DNA from: Pseudomonas entomophila
GTDB taxonomy: Bacteria > Pseudomonadota > Gammaproteobacteria > Pseudomonadales > Pseudomonadaceae
NCBI RefSeq assembly: GCF_023277925.1
Contig: NZ_CP063832.1
Location: 1,335,001-1,399,000, forward strand
Reading direction: 5' to 3'
DNA length: 64,000 bases
Shown: positions 18,623 through 28,156 of the stretch, in pieces
Numbering within the stretch: the stretch's first letter is position 1
Layout: each line of letters opens with the position of its first letter
The notes under the pieces: model-generated
What the model saw: the letters and a program-made list of their open reading frames with translations, nothing else
Database searches by the model: none
What the model was told of the DNA's origin: nothing
Made by a program: the position numbers and the translations under genes

Positions 18623-20275
18623 ATGATCGCCCATTCCGTCGACGACCCCTTCTACTACTTGCACAACTTCCGCCAGGTATTGAGCTGGGTCGGGCAGCGC
18701 TACGCCGACCTGCTCAACCGTGATGAGCATCATTTCATCCAAGCTTTCTCCACGCTGTCTTTGCCGGCCCAGGCCTTGCTGGTGCGCATGGTGATGCGCA
18801 AGGGCGAGCTGTTTCGCAGCGACAAGCTCGCGTACTCAGAGATCGGCGATAGCGACGCGGCCCTGGCTCCCTTGCAGGCGTTGGGCTGGGTGGCCGATGA
18901 CACGCCGCTGACGGTCGCGCAATTGTGGGCACTGCTGCGTAAGGAGGAGGTGGTGCAGTGCTTCGCTGGCCAGCTTGCCCGGCCCCGGGCGGGCAAGGCC
19001 GATCTGCTGGCCCAGCTGCAGGCGCTCGCGCTTGAGCCAAGGCCACTGAGTGAGTGGTTCCCGACGTTCCCTGCACGCATTCTGCATTGGCGGCTACAGC
19101 CCCTGTGCGATCGGCTGCGCCTGTTGTTCTTTGGCAACCTCTATCAGGACTGGTCGGACTTCGTGCTGACCGACCTGGGTGTGTTCCGTTATGAGCAAGT
19201 CAGCTTCGGTGACGACTCGCGGGCCTTGCGCCAGCGTGCGGATGTCGACCTGGCCATGGCCTTGCACCAGTGCGCTGAACGGTTGGAGCAGGGCGAGCCG
19301 CCCGCTGGGCTGCTGGCCGCCCTGGACGGGCTGGACAGCGCCAACCCCTGGCTTGCCCGGCGCCGCGCACGGTTGTTGTTCAGCCTGGGCCAGCACAGCG
19401 AGCGCCTGGCCGACTGGGGCCTGGCCCTGCGTATCTACCAGGCATGCGAACACCCCGAGGCGCGTATTCGCCAGGTGCGGGTGTTCGAACGCAGTGAGCA
19501 GTGGCCGCAGGCCCATGCGCTGGCCATGCGTATGGCCGAGTCGCCAGCCAATGCCCTGGAGCGGCAGGCGCTCGAGCGTATGTTGCCGCGCCTGGCACGC
19601 AAGCTGGGTGGGCCGCCGCAGGGGCGCCGGCGCACGAGCGACGTCGAGTTGATCGAGCTGGAATTGCCGGCTGCGCTGGCGCTGCACGGCGTGGAGGAGG
19701 CGGTGCGCCTGCACCTGGAGCAAGAGGGGGGCGTTGCGCATTACGTCGAGAACACCCTGTTCAACAGCCTGTTCGGCCTGCTCTGCTGGGAGGCGATCTT
19801 TGCCCCGGTGCCGGGCGCGTTCTTCCATCCTTTCCAGGCCGGGCCGCAGGACTTGCACGACAGCGATTTTCAGGCGCGTCGCGCGTCGTTGTTCGAGCGT
19901 TGCCTCGGCCGGCTTGATGATGGCAGCTACCCTGAGGCGATTCGCGCCTGCTTCACGGCCAAGCACGGGCTGCAGTCGCCGTTCGTGTTCTGGCAGATGC
20001 TCGATGAGGAACTGCTCGAAGACGCCCTGGCCTGCCTGCCGGCTCGGCACCTGAAGGCCTGCTTCGAGCGGTTGTTGCAGGATATCCGTAACAACCGCGC
20101 CGGCATGCCCGACCTGATCCAGTTCTGGCCCGCGCAAGGGCGTTACCGCATGGTCGAGGTCAAGGGGCCGGGTGACCGTCTGCAGGACAACCAGCTACGC
20201 TGGCTCGACTTCTGCCAGGCGCATGGCTTGCCAGTGGTGGTGTGCCACGTGCGCTGGAAGGCCGAGCAGGCATGA
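18623..20275 (+). CDS. FAN1-type VRR-NUC structure-specific nuclease
   Basis: 550 aa from the ATG at 18623. The C-terminal VRR-NUC domain carries the PD-(D/E)xK centre Asp497 (MPDLIQFWP), Glu512 and Lys514 (MVEVKGPGD), followed by LQDNQLRWLDF. The helical N-terminal two thirds correspond to the SAP-like and TPR-like parts of FAN1. Pseudomonas FAN1 homologues of this length are known and cut 5' flap and interstrand-crosslink structures, so a DNA repair role is expected. No strong ribosome site is seen (CACCGGCCCC upstream). Its stop overlaps the helicase start in ATGA, so the two are one operon. Confidence 0.88.
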   Translation: MIAHSVDDPFYYLHNFRQVLSWVGQRYADLLNRDEHHFIQAFSTLSLPAQALLVRMVMRKGELFRSDKLAYSEIGDSDAALAPLQALGWVADDTPLTVAQLWALLRKEEVVQCFAGQLARPRAGKADLLAQLQALALEPRPLSEWFPTFPARILHWRLQPLCDRLRLLFFGNLYQDWSDFVLTDLGVFRYEQVSFGDDSRALRQRADVDLAMALHQCAERLEQGEPPAGLLAALDGLDSANPWLARRRARLLFSLGQHSERLADWGLALRIYQACEHPEARIRQVRVFERSEQWPQAHALAMRMAESPANALERQALERMLPRLARKLGGPPQGRRRTSDVELIELELPAALALHGVEEAVRLHLEQEGGVAHYVENTLFNSLFGLLCWEAIFAPVPGAFFHPFQAGPQDLHDSDFQARRASLFERCLGRLDDGSYPEAIRACFTAKHGLQSPFVFWQMLDEELLEDALACLPARHLKACFERLLQDIRNNRAGMPDLIQFWPAQGRYRMVEVKGPGDRLQDNQLRWLDFCQAHGLPVVVCHVRWKAEQA

Positions 20276-22527
20276 GTTACACCGTCGCCGTGCGCGCCCT
20301 GTGCGAGTTCAGTGCCAAGGTCGGTGACCTGGACCTGCGCTTCACCCCTTCGCCCACGGCGCAGGAAGGCATTGCCGGCCATCGCCGGGTGGTGGCAGGG
20401 CGTGGCGCGGACTATGAGGCGGAAGTCGCCCTTGAAGGCGAATACCTGGGGTTGCGCGTGCGTGGCCGCGCCGACGGCTACGACCCTGCGCGCAATCGCC
20501 TGGAAGAGATCAAGACCCACCGCGGCGACCTGGCAAGGCAACCGGCCAACCACCGCCAGCTGCACTGGGCGCAGGCCAAGGTCTACGCCTGGCTGGTCTG
20601 TCAGGCGCGGCAGTTGCCGGACATCGACGTCGCGTTGGTTTACCTGGATGTGGACAGCGAAGGCCAGACGGTGATCAGCGAGCGCCATGCGGCCGACGAC
20701 CTGCGGCGTTTCTTCGAGGCGCAGTGCGCGTGTTTCCTGGCCTGGGCCCGGCAACAGGAGCAGCGCCTGGGCGAGCGCGACCGTGGCTTGAGCTCGCTGA
20801 GCTTTCCGCACCCCGAATTCCGCCAAGGGCAGCGCCAGCTCGCTGAAACCCTGTACAAGGCGGTGAGCACTGGCCGCTGCCTGATGGCCCAGGCCAGCAC
20901 GGGCATCGGCAAGACCCTCGGGACGTTGTTTCCGTTGCTCAAGGCCGTAGTGCCGCAGCAACTGGACAAGCTTTACTTCCTCACCGCCAAGACCCCCGGC
21001 CGCGCCCTGGCCCTGGACGCTCTGCGGCAAATGACCCGGGCCACGCCGCAACCCGCCCTGCGCACCCTGGAGCTGATCGCGCGCGACAAGGCCTGCGAGC
21101 ACCCCGACAGCGCCTGCCATGGCGAATCCTGCCCGCTGGCCCAGGGGTTCTATGATCGCCTGCCTGCCGCCCGCGAGGCCGCTGCACAAGTGCCCGTGCT
21201 CGACCGCGCCAGCCTGCGCGAAGTGGCGCTGACGCATCAGGTCTGCCCCTATTACCTGGCCCAGGAGATGGCGCGCTGGGTCGACCTGGTGGTGGCCGAC
21301 TACAACTATTACTTCGATGCCCACGCCATGCTGTTCGGGCTGGCTCAAACCCATCAATGGCGTACGGCGGTACTGGTGGACGAGGCACACAACCTGGTCG
21401 AGCGGGGGCGGCAGATGTACAGCGCCAGCCTTGACCAGGGCCAGTTGCAGGCCCTGCGCCAGAGCAAACCTGCTGGGCTGGGCAACGCCTTGGCGCGGCT
21501 CAACCGCCAGTGGAATGCGCTGTACAAGCAGCAGGTGGCGTCGTACCAGGCGTTCGAGCAACTGCCGGAGACTTTCGTACAGGCGCTGCAACGCTGTATC
21601 GGTTTGATCCAGGAGCGCATGAACGAGGCCCCAGCCGAGGTGGAGCCCAAGGTGCTGGAATTCTTCTTCCAGGCGTTGCAGTTCAGCCGTGTCGCCGAGT
21701 TGTTCGACGAGCATTTTGTGTTCGATATCAGCCAGCGCAACGGCTCGCGCGGGCGTCGCCTGGCCACGCTGTGCCTGCGCAACGTAGTGCCGGCGCGGCT
21801 GTTGGGGCCACGGATGAGCGCGGCGCGCAGCGTCACGCTGTTTTCCGCCACGCTCAATCCACGCCGCTTCTATACCGACTTGCTGGGCATGCCGGCCGAC
21901 ACCGCCTGGCTGGAGGTCGCCGCGCCGTTTCGCGCCGAGCAGTTGGCGGTGCGTATCGTCAGCGAGGTGTCCACACGCTTCCAGCAGCGCCAGGCATCGC
22001 TGGCTCCCATCGTCGAGTTGATCGCCGGGCAGTTTCAGCGCCAGCCCGGTAATTACCTGGCGTTCTTCAGCAGCTTCGATTATCTGGAACAGGTGGCACA
22101 GTTGCTGGCCGAGCGCTATCCGTCCCTGACCCAGTGGCGGCAGGCACCGGGTATGGACGAGGCGGGGCGCGAGGCATTTCTCGCACGTTTCGTACCGGAC
22201 GGGCAGGGTGTGGGTTTCGCCGTGCTGGGTGGTGCGTTCGGCGAGGGCGTGGACCTGCCGGGCACGCGCCTGATCGGCGCGTTCGTCGCCACCCTGGGGC
22301 TGCCCCAGGTCAACCCGGTCAATGAGCAGTTCAAGCAGTGCCTGGGCCGGCAGTTCGGCGCGGGTTTCGACTACGCCTACCTCTACCCGGGGGTGCGCAA
22401 GGTGATCCAGGCTGCCGGTCGGGTGATCCGTGGCGACCAGGACCGTGGCGTGCTGCTGTTGATCGATGAACGCTTCGCCGAACCGCGGGTGCGGCAGATG
22501 TTTCCCGACTGGTGGCAATGCAGGTGA
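20272..22527 (+). CDS. XPD/DinG-type helicase with N-terminal Cas4/RecB-like nuclease domain
   Basis: 751 aa. Residues 1-125 look like a PD-(D/E)xK nuclease: Asp68 (GRADGYD), Glu79 and Lys81 (EEIKTHRG), and the RecB-type Q-Y pair Gln101/Tyr105 (QAKVYAW). Then come a superfamily 2 helicase Q-motif and Walker A at 207-215 (QASTGIGKT), four cysteines for an XPD-type iron-sulfur cluster (275, 282, 287, 325), DEAH at 370-373, and the last motif QAAGRVIRGDQDRG near 720. Translation is coupled to FAN1 (ATGA). Together they could open and cut crosslinked or flapped DNA. The polarity is expected to be 5' to 3' from the family. Confidence 0.88.
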   Translation: MSYTVAVRALCEFSAKVGDLDLRFTPSPTAQEGIAGHRRVVAGRGADYEAEVALEGEYLGLRVRGRADGYDPARNRLEEIKTHRGDLARQPANHRQLHWAQAKVYAWLVCQARQLPDIDVALVYLDVDSEGQTVISERHAADDLRRFFEAQCACFLAWARQQEQRLGERDRGLSSLSFPHPEFRQGQRQLAETLYKAVSTGRCLMAQASTGIGKTLGTLFPLLKAVVPQQLDKLYFLTAKTPGRALALDALRQMTRATPQPALRTLELIARDKACEHPDSACHGESCPLAQGFYDRLPAAREAAAQVPVLDRASLREVALTHQVCPYYLAQEMARWVDLVVADYNYYFDAHAMLFGLAQTHQWRTAVLVDEAHNLVERGRQMYSASLDQGQLQALRQSKPAGLGNALARLNRQWNALYKQQVASYQAFEQLPETFVQALQRCIGLIQERMNEAPAEVEPKVLEFFFQALQFSRVAELFDEHFVFDISQRNGSRGRRLATLCLRNVVPARLLGPRMSAARSVTLFSATLNPRRFYTDLLGMPADTAWLEVAAPFRAEQLAVRIVSEVSTRFQQRQASLAPIVELIAGQFQRQPGNYLAFFSSFDYLEQVAQLLAERYPSLTQWRQAPGMDEAGREAFLARFVPDGQGVGFAVLGGAFGEGVDLPGTRLIGAFVATLGLPQVNPVNEQFKQCLGRQFGAGFDYAYLYPGVRKVIQAAGRVIRGDQDRGVLLLIDERFAEPRVRQMFPDWWQCR

Positions 22528-22605
22528 TCGCCCCCATCGCCTGGCGCTGAAACTCTCAGTACACTGCGCGTTCCAACCCAACATTCGTTGATTTCGAGGT
22601 TTTGC

Positions 22606-24243
22606 ATGACGCTCAGTTCCTTGGCAGGCAAGCCGGCTCCGGCCAGCGTGCTGGTCGATATTCCCCGCCTGGTGACCGCTTACTATACCGGCCGCCCCGA
22701 CGCCGCCGTGGCCGCCCAGCGCGTGGCTTTCGGCACTTCCGGCCATCGCGGCACCTCGTTCGAGCTGAGCTTCAACGAAGACCACGTGCTGGCGATCACC
22801 CAGGCCATCTGCCTGTATCGCCAGGAGAAGGGCATCGACGGCCCGCTGTTCATCGGCGCCGACACCCACGCCTTGTCCGCTCCGGCCGCGGCCAGCGCCC
22901 TGGAGGTGCTGGCGGCCAACGGTGTGCAGGTGATGCTGAGCAAGGATGACGAGTACACGCCCACCCCGGCGGTATCCCACGCCATCCTTTGCTACAACCG
23001 TGGCCGCCAGCAGGGCCTGGCCGACGGCATCGTCATCACCCCGTCGCACAACCCGCCACAAAGCGGCGGTTTCAAGTACAACCCGCCCAATGGCGGCCCG
23101 GCCGACAGCGATGTCACCAAGTGGATCGAAGGCAAGGCCAACGAACTGCTGGCCGCAGGCCTGGCGGGTGTCAAGCGCATTGAGCACAAGCAGGCGCTGG
23201 CGGCCCCCACCACTCAACGTCACGACTACGTGAGCCACTACGTGGCAGACCTGGAGAACGTCATCGACTTCGACGTGATCCGTGGCGCCAAGCTGCGCCT
23301 GGGCGTCGACCCGCTGGGCGGGGCAGGGGTGCGCTACTGGTCGGCCATCGCCGAGCACTACCAGCTGGACCTGGAAGTGGTGAATACCGAGGTCGACCCG
23401 ACCTTCCGCTTCATGACCGTCGACTGGGACGGCCAGATCCGCATGGACCCCTCCTCGCCGTATGCCATGCAGGGCCTGATCGGCCTGCGCGAGCGCTTTG
23501 ACGTGGCCTTTGCCTGCGACCCGGACCACGATCGCCACGGCATCGTAACCCCCGACGGCCTGCTGCAGCCGAACAACTACCTGGCCGTGGCCATCGACTA
23601 CCTGTACCGCAACCGCCCGCAATGGCGCAAAGACGCAGCCGTGGGCAAGACCGTGGTGTCCAGCGGCCTGATCGACCGTGTCACCGCAGCGCTCGGCCGC
23701 GACCTGTACGAAGTGCCGGTGGGCTTCAAGTTCTTCGCCCAGGGCCTGTTCGACGGCTCGCTGGGCTTTGGCGGCGAAGAGAGCGCCGGTGCCTCGTTCC
23801 TGCGCAAGGACGGCTCGGTCTGGGCCACCGACAAGGACGGCCTGATCCCGGCCCTGCTGGCCGCCGAGATGACCGCCCGCACCGGTCGCAACCCGAGCCA
23901 GATCTACGCTGACCTCACCAGCAAGCTGGGCAAGCCGTACGCCACCCGTGTCGAAGCCAAGGCTGATGCGCGGCAGAAGGCGTTGTTGAGCAAGCTGGCG
24001 CCGGAGCAGGTCAAGTCCACCGAGCTTGCCGGCGAGCCGATCACCCAGATCCTCAGCCATGCGCCGGGCAATAACCAAGCCATCGGCGGCCTCAAGGTGA
24101 TGACAGAGAACGGCTGGTTCGCCGCGCGACCATCGGGCACCGAGGACATCTACAAGATCTACGCCGAGAGCTTCATCGACGAGGCGCACCTCAAGCGTCT
24201 GGTCGAGGAAGCCCAAGTGCTGGTGGATGCGGCGATCGCCTGA
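22606..24243 (+). CDS. pgm: phosphoglucomutase (alpha-D-glucose-specific)
   Basis: 545 aa, the length of E. coli Pgm (546). It interconverts glucose 1-phosphate and glucose 6-phosphate in the cytoplasm. Visible motifs: GTSGHRG near residue 45, the phosphoserine loop TPSHNPPQ near 146, the magnesium loop DPDHDRHG near 306, the sugar loop GGEESAGAS near 387 and the phosphate-binding RPSGTED near 506. The ATG at 22606 has GAGG upstream. A free-standing gene with a REP pair downstream. Confidence 0.95.
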   Translation: MTLSSLAGKPAPASVLVDIPRLVTAYYTGRPDAAVAAQRVAFGTSGHRGTSFELSFNEDHVLAITQAICLYRQEKGIDGPLFIGADTHALSAPAAASALEVLAANGVQVMLSKDDEYTPTPAVSHAILCYNRGRQQGLADGIVITPSHNPPQSGGFKYNPPNGGPADSDVTKWIEGKANELLAAGLAGVKRIEHKQALAAPTTQRHDYVSHYVADLENVIDFDVIRGAKLRLGVDPLGGAGVRYWSAIAEHYQLDLEVVNTEVDPTFRFMTVDWDGQIRMDPSSPYAMQGLIGLRERFDVAFACDPDHDRHGIVTPDGLLQPNNYLAVAIDYLYRNRPQWRKDAAVGKTVVSSGLIDRVTAALGRDLYEVPVGFKFFAQGLFDGSLGFGGEESAGASFLRKDGSVWATDKDGLIPALLAAEMTARTGRNPSQIYADLTSKLGKPYATRVEAKADARQKALLSKLAPEQVKSTELAGEPITQILSHAPGNNQAIGGLKVMTENGWFAARPSGTEDIYKIYAESFIDEAHLKRLVEEAQVLVDAAIA

Positions 24244-24280
24244 TCGTTCCCACCACTGCGTGTCATCAAGACGATGCGGT

Positions 24281-24355
24281 CCCTGTAGGAGCGGCTTTAG
24301 CCGCGAACCCAGGCACCGCGTCGCCTGATTCGCGGCTAAAGCCGCTCCTACAGGA
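24281..24355. repeat. inverted REP pair (REPIN-like hairpin) after pgm
   Basis: CCTGTAGGAGCGGCTTTAGC and its exact complement face each other around a 28-base centre. Together they can form a 23-bp stem, the usual two-REP palindrome of Pseudomonas, and may stabilise or end the pgm mRNA. Confidence 0.85.
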
Positions 24356-24458
24356 TCGCATGGTTGTTCCATCAGTGGGACGATCTATGCTGTTTTCTCC
24401 GCCTACCGCTTGATTGGCCTCTTCGATAAGGTGATTCCTATCCAAGAGGAGGCTTCTC

Positions 24459-25343
24459 ATGAAAAAGATCCAAGGCATCTACCGCAGCCCCCACGCCCAT
24501 TGGGTGGGCGACGGCTTCCCGGTGCGCAGCCTGTTCACCTACGACCACCTGGCCCGGTACATCAGCCCGTTCCTGCTGCTGGATTACGCCGGCCCCCACC
24601 ACTTCACCCCCACCAACGCCCGGCGTGGCGTCGGCCAGCACCCGCACAGGGGCTTCGAAACGGTGACCATCGTCTACCAGGGTGAACTGGAGCATCGCGA
24701 CTCCACCGGCGCCGGTGGCCTGATCGGCCCGGGCGACGTGCAGTGGATGACCGCCGCCGGGGGCATCATCCACGAGGAGTTCCATTCGCCAGCCTTCGCC
24801 CGCAGCGGTGGCACGCTGGAAATGGTCCAGCTGTGGGTCAACCTGCCGGCCAAGGATAAGCGTGCCGCGGCGGGTTACCAAACCCTGCTGGCCAGTGATA
24901 TTCCGGTGGTGACGCTGGACGGCGAGGCGGGCAGCCTGCGGGTAATTGCCGGGCGCTATGCGGATCACCGGGGCCCAGCCCGGACCTTCACCGAGATGGA
25001 TGTGTGGGATATCCGCCTGAAGGCCGGCGCGGTACTGGACCTGCCAGTTGCGGCAGGGCGCAATGCAGCGCTGGTGGTGCTGCGCGGCAACCTGCGCGTC
25101 CATGGCGAGCGTGAAGCGGGGCCGGCCAGCCTGGTGCTGTTCGAACGCGAGGGCGAGTCAATGCGGGTCGAGGCGCTGGAGGATGCCAGCGTGCTGCTGC
25201 TCAGTGGCGAACCGATCGATGAGCCTATCGTCGGCTACGGGCCGTTCGTGATGAACAGCCAGGCGCAGATCGCCGAATCGTTCGATGATTTCCATGCCGG
25301 GCGGTTTGGCCAGGTGGGTGGCGTCGAGCACGGCCCCCTGTAG
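24459..25343 (+). CDS. pirin-family protein
   Basis: 294 aa bicupin. The N-terminal cupin carries the pirin metal site: His61 and His63 (GQHPHRGFET), His105 and Glu107 (GGIIHEEF), with GDVQWMTA between them. Family members include quercetinases and redox-sensing regulators; the exact role cannot be told from sequence. The ATG at 24459 follows CCAAGAGGAGGCTTCTC, a very strong ribosome site. The last codons and the TAG stop lie inside a REP element, which suggests that the C-terminus was set by REP insertion. Confidence 0.92.
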   Translation: MKKIQGIYRSPHAHWVGDGFPVRSLFTYDHLARYISPFLLLDYAGPHHFTPTNARRGVGQHPHRGFETVTIVYQGELEHRDSTGAGGLIGPGDVQWMTAAGGIIHEEFHSPAFARSGGTLEMVQLWVNLPAKDKRAAAGYQTLLASDIPVVTLDGEAGSLRVIAGRYADHRGPARTFTEMDVWDIRLKAGAVLDLPVAAGRNAALVVLRGNLRVHGEREAGPASLVLFEREGESMRVEALEDASVLLLSGEPIDEPIVGYGPFVMNSQAQIAESFDDFHAGRFGQVGGVEHGPL

Positions 25344-25380
25344 CAGCGGCTTCAGCCGCGATGGGGCGCAAAGCGCCCCA
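25338..25380. repeat. REP unit overlapping the pirin stop codon, plus short hairpin
   Basis: CTGTAGCAGCGGCTTCAGCC is a REP unit whose TAG is the pirin stop. It is followed by the 8-bp hairpin TGGGGCGC/GCGCCCCA at 25362-25380, between two convergent genes. Confidence 0.75.
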
Positions 25381-25388
25381 AGGCGAGG

Positions 25389-25805
25389 TCACCGCGCGTC
25401 GGGCACCACGGCGATCACATCGATCTCCATTAGCCACTCCGCCTGGGCCAACCCCGCCACCACCAGCCCAGTGGAAATCGGGAACACCCCCTTCAGCCAT
25501 TTGCCCACCTCCTTGTACACCGGCTCGCGGAAGCGCGGGTCGGTGATGTAGGTGGTCGTCTTGACGATGTGCGAAAGTTCCGAGCCGGCCTCCTCAAGCA
25601 ATTGCTTGACGTTTTTCATCGCCTGCTCGGCCTGCGCTCGCGGGTCGCCGAGGCCCACCAACCGCCCTTCGAAGTCGGTGCCGACCTGGCCGCGCACATA
25701 GATGGTGTTGCCGGCCCGCACCGCCTGGCACAGGTCGTTGTCCAGGGTCTGGTTGGGGTAGGTGGCCTTGGTGTTGAACATGCGGATGCGAGTGTGGGTA
25801 GGCAT
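25389..25805 (-). CDS. RidA/YjgF/UK114-family protein
   Basis: 138 aa, the usual length. RidA proteins hydrolyse reactive enamines and imines, or act as aminoacrylate-type hydrolases in catabolic loci. The C-terminal segment AEWLMEIDVIAVVPD matches the family end (VEIDVIA), but the conserved catalytic Arg of RidA proper is not clearly placed, so this may be one of the Rid1-7 side groups. It starts one base inside the stop of the flavin monooxygenase (TGATG) and works in the same operon; this pairing suggests it processes an imine made by the oxidase. Confidence 0.9.
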   Translation of the reverse strand: MPTHTRIRMFNTKATYPNQTLDNDLCQAVRAGNTIYVRGQVGTDFEGRLVGLGDPRAQAEQAMKNVKQLLEEAGSELSHIVKTTTYITDPRFREPVYKEVGKWLKGVFPISTGLVVAGLAQAEWLMEIDVIAVVPDAR

Positions 25806-27121
25806 CAGTGGGCTCCGAAGGTGCTGACATTGCTGATCGAGGGTTGCTGTTCATCCGCCGCGCGTTGCTCGCGGTCACGATAGGCCAGGTAGGTGCGTTG
25901 GGTGGCGATGTGCCCGGCGACATGCTTGGCGTCGTGCCACACGCCCCAGATGAATGACGAGCCACGGCGCGACAGCCAGGGCAGGCCGAGGAAGTACACG
26001 CCGGGCTCTTTCGACACGCCGCGCTGGTGCTGAGGTTTGCCGTTGGCGTCGAAGGCGTCGACCTGCAGCCAGCTGAAGTCGACGCCGTAGCCGGTGGCCC
26101 AGATGATCGAAGTGACGTTGGCCTGGGTCAGGTCCAGCGCCAGCAACGGGTTGCTGACGCAGTCTGGGTCGGGCAGGCGCTTGCGGGCCTCGGGCTCTTC
26201 CGGCAGGTCCAGGCCGTTGCGCTCGATGTAGGCGTCGGCGGCATCCAGCAGGGCGAGGTAGTTCTCGTCGCCGCGGTTGATGTTGTCGGCCAGGTTGTCC
26301 TGGAAGCGTGCGACACCGCCTTCGAACGACTGGGTCAGGCCGACCAGGGTCATGCCTTGGTGGGCGAGGGCGCGGAAATCCACAGTGTGGCCGCCGCGGG
26401 CGCCGGACACGGCGATGGTCACGTGCTCGCGGCCGGGCTTGGCGATCTCTGCGTCCCATTCGCCCAGCACGCCTAGCCACCAGCAGAAATCACGGTTGCG
26501 GTAGCTGCGTGGCGGCCGGTCGTGGGCGCCGACCGACAGGTAGACCTGGCGCCCGGCGCGCATCAACTCCTCGGCGATCTGCACGCCGGAGGAACCCGCG
26601 CCAACTACCAGCACCGCGCCGTCGGGCAGTTGCTGCGGATTGTAGTAGGCGGCGGAGTGGATCTGGTGCAGGCGCTCGTCCTTCGGTGCTATGGCGGGGA
26701 TCACCGGGCGCTGGAACGGGCCGGTAGCGGCCACCACGCGGTTGGCGCGGATCACGCCTTGGTTGGTCTCGATGGTGAAACCGGGGCGGTCGGCGTTGCG
26801 CACCACCTGTTTCACCTCGACGCCGGTACGCACCGGCAGGTTGTACTTGCGCACGTATTGCTCGAAGTAGTCGGCGACCTGCTCCTTACCGGCGAAGGCG
26901 TCGGCGTCGAGGTCGAATTCCAAGCCTGGGAAGCGGTCGTGCCAGACCGGGCCGTTGGCCACCAGCGAGTCCCAGCGGCCGGTGCGCCAGGCTTCGGCGA
27001 TGCGCTTGCGCTCCAGCACCAGGTGTGGCACGCCCAGCTTGCTCAGGTGTTCGCTCATGGCAACGCCCGCCTGGCCGGCGCCGACCACGAGGGTGTCGAT
27101 TTCGATGTTGTTCAGTGTCAT
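25805..27121 (-). CDS. flavin-containing monooxygenase (CzcO-like NAD(P)/FAD oxidoreductase)
   Basis: 438 aa. An FAD Rossmann motif VVGAGQAGVA is at residues 12-21 and a second, NADPH-binding GAGSSGVQIAEE near 175, separated by ATGPFQRP, the usual layout of class B flavin monooxygenases. The late ATGY motif (WATGYGVDF near 345) is also present. It opens a two-gene operon with RidA. The substrate is unknown; neighbouring DUF1028 and deacylase genes on the other strand hint at an amine or amide compound. Upstream GGGCTGGG is a modest ribosome site. Confidence 0.9.
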   Translation of the reverse strand: MTLNNIEIDTLVVGAGQAGVAMSEHLSKLGVPHLVLERKRIAEAWRTGRWDSLVANGPVWHDRFPGLEFDLDADAFAGKEQVADYFEQYVRKYNLPVRTGVEVKQVVRNADRPGFTIETNQGVIRANRVVAATGPFQRPVIPAIAPKDERLHQIHSAAYYNPQQLPDGAVLVVGAGSSGVQIAEELMRAGRQVYLSVGAHDRPPRSYRNRDFCWWLGVLGEWDAEIAKPGREHVTIAVSGARGGHTVDFRALAHQGMTLVGLTQSFEGGVARFQDNLADNINRGDENYLALLDAADAYIERNGLDLPEEPEARKRLPDPDCVSNPLLALDLTQANVTSIIWATGYGVDFSWLQVDAFDANGKPQHQRGVSKEPGVYFLGLPWLSRRGSSFIWGVWHDAKHVAGHIATQRTYLAYRDREQRAADEQQPSISNVSTFGAH

Positions 27122-27478
27122 GTCCCAGCCCTTCTTCAGCGGCGTTCTTGTTCAGGTCGGTGGGGACCGCCTTTGCCTGGGGTCAGACTAGGGAGGGCGA
27201 GGGAATCACGAAAATAGTATTTAGCTGGGGCTTGCCGATAAATTGGCGAAGGCTGCGCGTTTGAGTGAAACAGGATTTGCCTCTACCCCTGTAATCCTGG
27301 GGCTGCTGCGCAGCCCTTTCGCGGCTTAAGGCCGCTCCTACAGGGGGCGCGCGGTCAGCGTGAGCTGCCTCCTTGCCTCAGCACATAGTTTTTTCCTGCC
27401 CTGTGCCGAGGAAAATGTTGGTTTCGCAGCGTCCGAGGGCCGCCGAGAATGCCGGTAACTCAACACAGGAGCTGCACC
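27122..27478. promoter_or_regulatory. divergent intergenic region with one REP unit
   Basis: Carries the promoters of the monooxygenase operon (left) and the DUF1028 operon (right). A REP unit (CGCGGCTTAAGGCCGCTCCT) lies at about 27319-27345. No regulator gene is adjacent, and no convincing operator was found. Confidence 0.55.
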
Positions 27479-28156
27479 ATGACCTTCTCCATCATTGGCC
27501 GCTGCGTGGAAACCGGCCAGGTCGGCATCGCCATCAGTTCGTCCAGCATCGCCGTCGGCGCCCGCTGCCCCTGGGTTCGCGCTGGAGTAGGCGCGGTCGC
27601 CACCCAGAACATCACCTTGCCGGCGCTCGGCCCGCAGATCCTCGACGCCCTGGAGCAAGGCCAACTGCCGCCCGCTGCGGCACTGGACCGGGTGCTCAAC
27701 GCCAATGGCTGGAGCGAGTATCGCCAAGTCACGGTGATCGACAGCCAGGGCCAGGTGGCCTTATTCACCGGCAAGGAGGCGTTGGGCGTGCACAACGCGG
27801 TGGCGGGCGAACAGTGCGCGGCAGCGGGCAACCTGCTGACTTCGCGCGCGGTGATCGAAGCGATGGTCGCGGCCTTCGAACAGACCGGTGGCCACCTGGC
27901 CGACCGCCTGCTGGCCGCCATGCACGCGGCGATGGCGGCCGGTGGCGAAGCGGGGCCGGTGCACTCGGCTGCATTGAAGATCGCTGGCGAGCTGACCTGG
28001 CCGCTGGTGGACTTGCGCGTGGACTGGGCCGAGCAGGACCCGATCGGTGCTCTCGACAATCTGTGGCAGGCTTACCGCCCCCAGTTGCAGGATTACGTGA
28101 CCCGTGCACTCAACCCGACCGCCGCGCCCAGCTATGGGGTGCCGGGTGATGAGTGA
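27479..28156 (+). CDS. DUF1028-family protein (Ntn-hydrolase-like)
   Basis: 225 aa from the ATG at 27479 (CAGGAG nine bases upstream); the ten extra upstream codons lack a ribosome site. The N-terminus TFSIIGRCVETGQVGIAISSSS is the DUF1028 signature, and the following VGARCPWVRAGVGAVATQN agrees. Members resemble Ntn hydrolases, with the residue after Met as a possible nucleophile (Thr2). It overlaps the ArgE-like gene by 8 bp. DUF1028 genes often stand near RidA and peptidase genes, as here. Confidence 0.9.
   Translation: MTFSIIGRCVETGQVGIAISSSSIAVGARCPWVRAGVGAVATQNITLPALGPQILDALEQGQLPPAAALDRVLNANGWSEYRQVTVIDSQGQVALFTGKEALGVHNAVAGEQCAAAGNLLTSRAVIEAMVAAFEQTGGHLADRLLAAMHAAMAAGGEAGPVHSAALKIAGELTWPLVDLRVDWAEQDPIGALDNLWQAYRPQLQDYVTRALNPTAAPSYGVPGDE

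Noticed and set aside
18236..18723. Two short plus-strand frames between eboD and fan1
   Set aside because: No ribosome site, poor codon use, and partly inside fan1.
24281..24355. CRISPR-like repeat arrays among the REP elements
   Set aside because: The repeats are paired palindromes at scattered sites, without regular spacers.
20143..24372. 1409-codon open frame on the minus strand
   Set aside because: It lies fully antisense to fan1, the helicase and pgm, all with clear motifs. Long mirror frames are common in 64% GC DNA, and it has no ribosome site or family motif.
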